From NCBI RefSeq assembly GCF_000417875.1, contig NW_006920900.1:1-35286 (forward strand): a stretch of 35,286 nt of DNA, given 5' to 3'. The notes under the pieces were generated by a model. The model was not told the origin of the DNA, did no database searches, and saw only the letters and a program-made list of their open reading frames with translations. The position numbers and the translations under genes are program-made. Below are positions 29,006 to 35,286 of the stretch, one piece after another. Each line of letters begins with the position of its first letter. Position 1 is the stretch's first letter. Origin of the DNA: Pseudozyma flocculosa PF-1. Lineage: Eukaryota; Basidiomycota; Ustilaginomycetes; Ustilaginales; Ustilaginaceae.

Positions 29006-31539
29006 CCTGTGGCAGCCTGCTGTCGCTCCTCGCCCTCTCGACCTCCTTTGGCGTCACCGCCGCCACCGACGCACAGCGGCTCACCACCTATGTCGACCCC
29101 CTCATCGGCACAGAGGGCCCAACGCCCGGCAGCGCCATCGCAGGCGGCAATGCCTTTCCCGGCGCCGCCCTGCCGTGGGGCATGGCCAAGCCCGGCATCG
29201 ACACCAGCTACCTCGGCCTCGCCCCGGGCCTTGCCGTCGACGTAAACTCGGGCTACTCTCCCCTCGGCAACCTCACCGCCGTCAGCATGATGCACGTACA
29301 CGGCACCGGCGGCGCACCCACCTACGGCATCATCTCCCAGATGCCCATCTACGGCAGCCTCGACGCCGTCAACCTCGCGGACAACACCACCTACTGGCAG
29401 AACCGCTCCCTCGCCGCAGAGCGCGCCCAGGTCGGCCGCTTCTCGACGAGCCTGCTCAACGGCGTCAACATCTCCATGTCCGCCTCCTCGCACTCGGCCG
29501 TCGTCCGCTACGACTTCCCCTCATGCGACCAGGAGCGCCACATCCTCGTCGACCTCACCCACGTCCTTCCCGCCAACTCGTCCTTTGCCTACACCCAGAA
29601 GTTCACCGGCGGAGCTCTCAAGCTGGGCAGGGACAGCTACGAGGGTCACGCCACCTACTCGGGCGGCTGGGCTCAGGCGTCGGCCCACAAGGTCTACTTT
29701 TGCTCAAACATGACGTCCGTATCCGGCCAGGCAAAGGGCGAGACCTTCAGCTGGCAGTACGATCCCTTCCACCCGCCGTCGACCAAGCCGGTGCTGCGCC
29801 CCTTCCAGAGCGTCCAGGCAGGCGCCGGCTCTGGCATGGGCATCGGCGCTCTCTTCACCCACCCGCCCACGCAGGCAGCGCAGTGCTCCATCGAGTCGCG
29901 CATCGGCATCTCGTACATCTCGTCGCAGCGGGCCTGCCAGCACATCCGCGACGAGCTGCCCGAGTCCAAGACGATCGACGACGTCGTCGCAGAGGCAGAG
30001 ACGGCCTGGCACGACCGCGTCCTCAACCGCGTCCGCGTCGTCGACGACGGCAACCCCATCTCCTCCAACGCCACGCTCAAGCGCATGCTCTACACGGCCC
30101 TCTACCAGATGGCCCTCCTGCCCACCGACAAGACAAACGAGCAGCCCAACTGGAAGTCGTCCGACCTCGAGCCCGCCTACGACGATTTCTATACGCTGTG
30201 GGACCTGTACTCGCACACGATGCCCCTGTACCACCTCATCTTTACCGGCGAGTTCAGCCGCATCCTCCGCAGCATGATCGCCATCTGGAAGTTCGAGGGG
30301 TTCATGCCCACGGGCCGGTCGGCGCAGACCAACGGCCGCGTCCAGGGCGGCACCCACGCCGACTTTATCCTCGCCGACGCCTTCCTCAAGTCGACAGGCA
30401 AGGGGCCCGGCAAGCTCGCTGCCGAGGGGCGCAACGAGGTGTACGGCGTCGACTGGCAGCAGGCTTTCAAGGCCGCCGACAAGGATGCGTCCGTGCTGCC
30501 GGAGCGCAACGCCGATCCCGTCGCGTTTGACGGCGCGACAAAGGAAGGCCGAGGTGCGCTCGACGAGTACAACGACTACGGCTTCATCACCCGCAACCAC
30601 ACGCGCAGCGTCAGCCGGACCATCGAGTACGCCTTCAACGACTTTGGCATCTACGCCCTCGCCAGCGGCCTCAAAAAGGCGGCCAAGGTCCTCGACCGCT
30701 ACCGCAAGCAGGCTTCGCGCTGGACCTTGATCTGGAACCCGGATGCCTCGACCGAGCTCGCCGGCGTAGGGAGCTTCCGCGGCTTCCCCTGTCCGCGCAA
30801 CGCCGACGGCAGCTGGAACACGACCAACTACGACCCCAAGTCGTGCGGCGGCTGCGGCTGGGGCGACGATTTGTACGAGGCCAAGGTGTGGGAGACGGCC
30901 TTCGGGTCCGCACCGCACGACACGGCCAAGCTCATCGAGCTCATGGGAGGCGACGACGCCTTCCTCAAGCGTCTCGAGGCTTCCTTCCTGCCCGGGTTCG
31001 GCACCAGCGTCGGCGTCAACAACGACGCTGGCACCTCGCTGTGGAACGCCGGCAACGAGCCCAGCTTCACGGCGCCGTTCCTCTACAACCTGGTCCCGGG
31101 CAACGCCTGGAGGACCGTCAATGAGACCCGGCACATTGTCGACCGCTACTACTCGGACACGCGGAACGGGTATCCGGGCAACGTCGACGCCGGAGCCCTC
31201 AACTCGTGGCTGCTTTGGAACCTCGTCGGCCTGTCGCCACTCGCCCCTCTGCCCATCTACTTTATCTCGGCGCCTCGCTTCCCGACGCTCGAGATGGACC
31301 TCTTTGCGGGCACCAACAGTTCGACGACGCTCAGGATCACCGCCAACAAGCTCGACACCCAGTCCAACTTCTACCCGCAGAGCGTCACGCTCAACGGCAG
31401 GCCGGTCAAGCGCGGCTGGCTGTGGCACCACGAGCTGGCGCAAGGTGGCGACCTCGTCTTTGAGATGGGGCCCGAGCCGGCGCAGTGGGACAAGGATGGC
31501 GAGCGCGTCCCCAGCCTGAGCACCGGCGACTTTGACTAG
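28984..31539 (+). CDS. Secreted GH92 alpha-mannosidase
   Basis: A single exon of 851 residues. GH92 enzymes are calcium-dependent exo-alpha-mannosidases, mostly alpha-1,2, that trim high-mannose glycans. The signal peptide is clear: residues 1-26 with a Leu-rich core and predicted cleavage after VTA. The N-terminal beta sandwich opens with YVDPLIGTEG and GGNAFPGAALPWGMAKPG. The (alpha/alpha)6 part includes YTLWDLYSH, GFMPTGRSAQTNGRVQGGTHAD, WGDDLYEAKVWETAF and NDAGTSLWNAGNEPSFTAPFLYN. The catalytic-base segment reads GYPGNVDAGALNSW (about residue 728), where many relatives have two adjacent acidic residues before the Ala/x-Gly. Numerous N-glycosylation sequons fit a secreted protein. Intronless, unlike the GH31 gene nearby. 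The likely substrate is mannosylated protein or yeast-type mannan, from host, competitors or self. Confidence 0.92.
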   Translation: MPSRSAVTCGSLLSLLALSTSFGVTAATDAQRLTTYVDPLIGTEGPTPGSAIAGGNAFPGAALPWGMAKPGIDTSYLGLAPGLAVDVNSGYSPLGNLTAVSMMHVHGTGGAPTYGIISQMPIYGSLDAVNLADNTTYWQNRSLAAERAQVGRFSTSLLNGVNISMSASSHSAVVRYDFPSCDQERHILVDLTHVLPANSSFAYTQKFTGGALKLGRDSYEGHATYSGGWAQASAHKVYFCSNMTSVSGQAKGETFSWQYDPFHPPSTKPVLRPFQSVQAGAGSGMGIGALFTHPPTQAAQCSIESRIGISYISSQRACQHIRDELPESKTIDDVVAEAETAWHDRVLNRVRVVDDGNPISSNATLKRMLYTALYQMALLPTDKTNEQPNWKSSDLEPAYDDFYTLWDLYSHTMPLYHLIFTGEFSRILRSMIAIWKFEGFMPTGRSAQTNGRVQGGTHADFILADAFLKSTGKGPGKLAAEGRNEVYGVDWQQAFKAADKDASVLPERNADPVAFDGATKEGRGALDEYNDYGFITRNHTRSVSRTIEYAFNDFGIYALASGLKKAAKVLDRYRKQASRWTLIWNPDASTELAGVGSFRGFPCPRNADGSWNTTNYDPKSCGGCGWGDDLYEAKVWETAFGSAPHDTAKLIELMGGDDAFLKRLEASFLPGFGTSVGVNNDAGTSLWNAGNEPSFTAPFLYNLVPGNAWRTVNETRHIVDRYYSDTRNGYPGNVDAGALNSWLLWNLVGLSPLAPLPIYFISAPRFPTLEMDLFAGTNSSTTLRITANKLDTQSNFYPQSVTLNGRPVKRGWLWHHELAQGGDLVFEMGPEPAQWDKDGERVPSLSTGDFD

Positions 31540-31694
31540 GTGCGGCGCTCGTCTGCCAGGGGATCGGCATTGAGCCGAGACAAAGGCAAGGGAATACGCC
31601 GAGGGCGTCCGATCGCCTCGGCAGCTGTAGATTTCATTCGCCCCCGTTGTCATGTCATAGCAATGTCATCGAGCGTCGCCGAGCGCTGTCCCCT

Positions 31695-32345
31695 TTACAG
31701 CCTGCGTACCGGAGGAAAGTTGAGGTTCTCCAGGACGTGATACATCCAGTTGTACCTGGCGATGGGCGAAGGGGGGTCGCTGACCGCGGCGCGGCCCTGC
31801 AGTTGGCGCAGCGCCTCTTCGCCGGCCGACTCGGTGCGCCTGGCGAACTCGTCAATGAGATGCTCCTTGAGGTGGCGGTCTTGTGGCCGCGAGTGGAAGA
31901 GGTACACGATTTCCTCATCGTGCAGCGCCTTGATCTGGTCCTGGAGATCCGGCGTGCGCCCTGCGATCCGGGATAGGCGAGCAGAGGCCGGGGAAGCCGC
32001 GTGATACTGGTGCTGCACGCTTCGAACGAGGTGGTCGTACGTCTGCTGATGCAGCGCGACGCGATCGCGCGTGGGTTGCGGCACGACGCGGCGGATGTGC
32101 GTGTACCGCGAGAGGGGCTCGACGGGCTCGCCGAGGTGGTTCCTCTCGATGTGCTCCACATCCAAGGAGGCCGAAGAGGAAGCTTGCGCGTCGGCTTCCG
32201 CACCGCCAATGCCGCGGACGTGTAGCGTGGACGCGACCTGGAGTTGTCCGCTTCGGTGCGGCGTTTGAGCTAGGCCCGCGACGACGTCGAGAGCGGCGTA
32301 CATCAGCATCGTCAGAGGGATGATGGAGCGGAGAATGGCCTTCAT
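31695..32345 (-). CDS. Small secreted protein of unknown function, cysteine-free
   Basis: A single exon of 216 residues from the ATG at 32345; the frame extends upstream only to a non-ATG codon. Residues 1-26 form a signal peptide (KAILRSIIPLTMLMYAALDVVAGLA, cleavage near Ala26). The mature part is polar, rich in Arg, His, Gln and Ala, and has no cysteine. A central segment (about residues 85-195) is probably helical, with the feature YNWMYHVLENLNF near the C-terminus. I recognise no domain. It faces GH92 in a convergent arrangement (155 nt between stops). A TATA-like TACAAAAG lies on the minus strand at 32405-32398, about 53-60 nt upstream of the ATG. In smut fungi small secreted orphans are often plant-interaction candidates; nothing in the sequence proves this. 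Confidence 0.65.
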   Translation of the reverse strand: MKAILRSIIPLTMLMYAALDVVAGLAQTPHRSGQLQVASTLHVRGIGGAEADAQASSSASLDVEHIERNHLGEPVEPLSRYTHIRRVVPQPTRDRVALHQQTYDHLVRSVQHQYHAASPASARLSRIAGRTPDLQDQIKALHDEEIVYLFHSRPQDRHLKEHLIDEFARRTESAGEEALRQLQGRAAVSDPPSPIARYNWMYHVLENLNFPPVRRL

Positions 32346-33062
32346 GGCGTTGGGGCCGGTGAGGCGGTCGCTCACCAAGGGAGGAGGGGCAGTACGCTTT
32401 TGTACCTCGCTCCCAGTCCAGCAGACTCGACGGTCCTCTCGTCGTCCCCGACCACGACTGACGAGAAGCGAGACGTATACCCGGGTGGTAGACGACGGAA
32501 CTCGATCCGGTCTAAGTCACCCTCCGAGTGGCAATGACCTATGGCCATGTGTCACTGCCCGGTATCCGCATCCGACGGTCCGCATTCGCCGCCTTGCCCG
32601 AAACAGCGGTGGTGACGTGCGGAACATGACCCAGACCGGTCGACGAGTCCGTAGCTTCTTTGCTTCATCACGTTCCTGTCAACGACGCCTCCGGGTTCTG
32701 AACACCCCACTCTTCGTGGTTCGGGGCGTCGTGTAGAGTCTCTCACAGTCTCACGGCGGCTTGCTCGATGGAGACGATGCCAACCCTTTCGGCAACGAAG
32801 CCGTGCCAGCCGCGTGCGATGCGGTGCCGTGTAGCCGACCAGGGCAGAGCAAAGAGCTTCGTCCCTTGTCTGCGTGCGGCTGACCTCGATCCGATGCCGG
32901 CAGGTAGCCCGAGAGGCGGTAGCGTAATCAGGTGTTTGATTGGCTTGCGGGACCACATCCCCGCTGCTGCGCATGGAGAGCCGGAAAGGCAATCGTCAAT
33001 GGTTGTGAGAGACCGCCTGCCTTGCACTCAGAATCTACAAACGTGCCGCCGCAATCGACCGG
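32346..33062. promoter_or_regulatory. Intergenic region upstream of the small secreted protein gene
   Basis: 717 nt between the start of the secreted-protein gene (minus) and the 3' end of the aldo-keto reductase gene (minus). It holds the latter's 3' UTR and the former's promoter. Open frames present have no recognisable similarity. One ACCGGT occurs at 32635-32640. Confidence 0.5.
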
Positions 33063-34455
33063 CTACTGCTGGACCGAGGGGCCCTTGGGGTTGCGGACCC
33101 AGTCGAGGTTGCCGGCGTGGGCGAGGAAGGGGAAGTTGGTCTTGCCCGTCTCGTGCGGATCGGGTCCGATCATGTTGAGCGGGAAGCCGACATCAAAGGG
33201 AATGGTGTTTTCGAGCCTCTGGATCTGCTCATCGGTGAGGATGACGCCGATGGCCTTGATGTTGTCCTCGAGGTGCGAGACCTTGGTGCCGCCGACGATG
33301 GGGAAGGTGTAGGGATACTTTGTGAAGACGTAGGCGAGGGCGACGCCGGCGATTGAGAGGCCGCCCAGCTCTTCCTTGCCCATCTTTTCGAGGGCGAGCG
33401 AGATGTCCTTTTCGGCCTGGGTTTGTTCCTGGCCGCCGCGCATGGGGCCCTGCTCCTTCTCGCGCTGGGCAATCTGCTCGGCCGTCTTGAAACGGCCCTG
33501 TCCGAGTGCACCCCAGGGAGCGATGGCCATGCCCTGGGAGCGGACCATGGGCAGGATCTCGCGCTCAAAGTCGCGGACGAGGACGCTCCACTTGCCCTGG
33601 TAGACGACAAACTGGGCCATGTTGTGCTCGCGGGCGTAGGTGTTGGCCGCCGAGACGACCCAGGCGGGCGTGTCCGAGATGCCGAGGTAGAGGACCTGGC
33701 CGTTGACGACGAGGCGGTTGAGGGCCTGCATCATTTCCTCGATCGAGGTGGACCAGTCGTACCCTGCAGGGCGGTCGCGATCGGGGAGGAAGGGGGGCGG
33801 TCAGAGAAAGGGGGGAAGCGGCCGTGGGTCAGGTAAGCGTCCGGCTCTCTCTCTCTCTCTCTCGTCGGCGAGAAGGAGAGGGGCCAAGACTGACAGTGGA
33901 TGTAGAGGATGTCGAGGTAGTCTGTCCTGAGCTTGCGGAGAGAGTCCTTTACGGAGACGTAGATGGACTTTGCCGAGTTGCCGGCAAAGTTGGTGGCGAT
34001 GTGGGTGCCGCGCTCGCGTGCCTTGTAGGGCGACGTGGCCTTTGTGGCGATGACCATTTCGTCGCGGTTGTTGCGTGCCTCCATCCACTCGCCGATGAAT
34101 TCCTCGGACTGGTCGTCGGTGTAGACGTTGGCGGTGTCGATGAAGCTGGGTTGCGAGGGTGGGAGAGAGAGAAGAGGAGGAGGAGCGGGGTCAAGCGGTG
34201 CGTGACGGTAATGGCCGGCAAGACGACAAAGGTGTGTGCGACGGCGACTCACTTTCCGCCGAGCTTGTAGAAGGCGTCGAGGAGCTCAAAGGACTGCTGC
34301 TTGTTCATGCCTCCGCTCATGAAGGGGGTGTCCTTCCAAGCATCGCCGATGCTCATGGCGCCGAGGCAGAGGGGCGACACGCGCACGCCGGCCTTTTTGC
34401 TGAGGACGCGGTGGCGGTCGAGCTTGGAGACGTCATTGACGGGGTCAAAGATCAT
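33063..34455 (-). CDS. Aldo-keto reductase, aryl-alcohol dehydrogenase type
   Basis: Exons 34455-34253, 34145-33895 and 33763-33063 give 384 residues, close to the roughly 375 of yeast AAD proteins. The introns are 107 nt (GTGAGT) and 131 nt (donor GTCAGT; contains a GA repeat). Joins restore LGGNFIDTANVYTD and YIHWYDWSTSIEEMM. The catalytic tetrad is Asp71, Tyr76, Lys103 and His151. The C-terminal half has the cofactor region GISDTPAWVVSAANTYA, YQGKWSVLVRDFEREILPM and FPIVGGTKVSHLEDN. The family reduces aromatic or aliphatic aldehydes and ketones with NADPH in the cytosol; related enzymes also serve in polyketide pathways, but no polyketide synthase is visible here. It could act on aldehydes or keto sugars linked to the nearby carbohydrate genes, which is speculative. 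Confidence 0.92.
33845..33863. repeat. CT dinucleotide repeat in aldo-keto reductase intron 2
   Basis: About nine CT units on the plus strand (GA on the coding strand) lie inside the second intron, about 30 nt from its 5' splice site. Confidence 0.9.
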
Positions 34456-34514
34456 GTTGGGCGGTGGTTGCCAGGGGTGAGGGGTAAAGGGGGGATCAGT
34501 GTTGAGGGAGAGGT

Positions 34515-34592
34515 GGGGCTGGGGCTGGGGCTGGGGCTGGGGCTGGGACTGGGACTGGGACTGGGACTGGGACTGGGACTGGGACTGGGGCT
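34515..34592. repeat. Two-block G-rich hexanucleotide repeat: GGGGCT and GGGACT
   Basis: On the plus strand there are five GGGGCT units (34515-34544), seven GGGACT units (34545-34586) and one more GGGGCT (34587-34592). It starts about 60 nt upstream of the aldo-keto reductase ATG, probably within the 5' leader, where the RNA would read as AGCCCC and AGUCCC units. The plus strand carries thirteen regularly spaced runs of at least three G. Confidence 0.97.
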
Positions 34593-34648
34593 GTAGCTGG
34601 GCTGAGGGGTGGGTCGTTGGGGGGAAAGAGAGCAGAGAGGTGCGGAGA

Positions 34649-34655
34649 TTATATA
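34649..34655 (-). promoter_or_regulatory. Candidate TATA box for the aldo-keto reductase gene
   Basis: TATATAA on the minus strand lies about 195 nt upstream of the ATG at 34455. A start 25-40 nt downstream would put the whole hexanucleotide repeat in the 5' untranslated leader. Confidence 0.5.
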
Positions 34656-35286
34656 CGGCCAGGGTTAGCCTAGCAGAGGCGGGCAGCGTGGGCAGCGTCG
34701 GGGATGGACGTCCCGGCCAGCCTGGCGGCAAAGGCGGGGCGAGGCGAGGATCGAGATTGAAAGCGAGAAGGAAAGGACGACTGAGAGGAGGCAGCAGCGC
34801 GGTGGGAGGCGGGGAGCGACCGGCGAGCGTTGCTGGTCGATGCCAAAGGAAAGACCGACCAACCAACAGCCCGCCGCCGTCGCCGCCGTCGCCGCCGCCG
34901 CCGGAGCTGCGCCCAACGGAAGCCAAACAATCACAGCCACGCTACCACAAGCACCTTGCTTGTGGAGGTGGAGAACCTCGCCCATGCTGGGTTCCAGGGA
35001 CATGGGCCTCGGCGGGGCACGTACAGACGGCGGCGGGGGCCGTCTTCGCGGGCAGTAGCTGCTGCAGCAGTCCTGGTCCTGTCCCATCAACCCGCTGAGT
35101 TTGCTCAGCCATAGTGGGTCAGTCTGACTGAACCATGTCTCTGCAACAGCACAGGCTGAGAGCAAGAGCACTCCTCCTACTGCACCTCCCCTCAGGATGC
35201 TGGCTGGCTGCTGCACTAGCTGCTCAAGTGTCTCACACAGCCAACCATCCAAAGTGACAGGCCAGGCCATTCAATGGTAGCACCTG

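Larger units (their letters stand above)
34456..35286. promoter_or_regulatory. Promoter and leader region of the aldo-keto reductase gene; window end
   Basis: 831 nt with no convincing gene. It contains a G-rich hexanucleotide repeat (34515-34592), a TATA-like TATATAA on the minus strand (34655-34649), and a GCC/CGC-rich stretch near 34867-34905. A frame on the minus strand from 35270 to 34665 starts with an ATG but has a low-complexity, cysteine/arginine-scattered translation without family features. Confidence 0.5.

Noticed and set aside
29704..31653. 649-codon open frame antisense to GH92
   Set aside because: It is a shadow of the GC-rich third positions of GH92. The translation is Val/Gly/Arg-rich and resembles no protein family.
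33845..33894. Read-through frame from aldo-keto reductase exon 2 into the GA repeat
   Set aside because: It gives a low-complexity REREREREP tail, and the conserved HWYDWSTSIEEMM is restored only by splicing.
34665..35270. 201-codon minus-strand frame at the window end
   Set aside because: Although it begins with ATG, it is low-complexity, overlaps the probable promoter of the aldo-keto reductase gene and has no recognisable features.

Overview
The window looks like nuclear DNA of a GC-rich basidiomycete fungus, most likely a smut-type fungus (Ustilaginomycotina). The evidence is short introns (76-133 nt where both ends are sequenced) with GTRNGT-like donors, CTNAC branch sites and CAG acceptors, strongly GC-biased third codon positions with long antisense shadow frames, large intronless genes beside multi-exon ones, and protein families typical of fungi. 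The lineage is inferred from gene style, not from a database match. No rRNA, tRNA, CRISPR, viral or transposon sequence was recognised.

Layout. (1) 630-4905 (+): TRP-like/FLC-type membrane protein with an ML-like luminal domain and a very long cytoplasmic tail. (2) 8320-5128 (-): Zn2Cys6 transcription factor. (3) 9264-10951 (+): arylamine N-acyltransferase, divergent from (2), with an assembly gap in its intron. (4) 11878-11119 (-): mitochondrial ribosomal protein bS18m. (5) 13002-16565 (+): IML2/TTC39-family protein. (6) 18081-16873 (-): cytosolic GH105 unsaturated glycuronyl hydrolase. (7) 20937-19219 (-): anion:cation symporter (Dal5/Tna1 type). (8) 23023-26224 (+): intracellular GH31 glycosidase in seven exons. 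(9) 26809-28228 (+): pirin in four exons, one only 25 nt. (10) 28984-31539 (+): secreted GH92 alpha-mannosidase. (11) 32345-31695 (-): small cysteine-free secreted protein. (12) 34455-33063 (-): aldo-keto reductase in three exons.

The first half (1-16.6 kb) reads as ordinary housekeeping and accessory genes. The second half (16.8-34.5 kb) is enriched in carbohydrate functions: an importer of organic anions, two cytosolic glycosidases (GH105, GH31), a secreted mannosidase, a secreted protein of unknown role, pirin and an oxidoreductase. The simplest joint reading, which is inference, is uptake and intracellular hydrolysis of plant cell wall fragments, with GH105 plus the symporter as the most coherent pair. 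The 2.1 kb divergent region between symporter and GH31 carries several perfect palindromes that could be Zn2Cys6 factor sites. Splice joins were derived by hand from reading frame, splice signals and family conservation; all multi-exon totals come out divisible by three.
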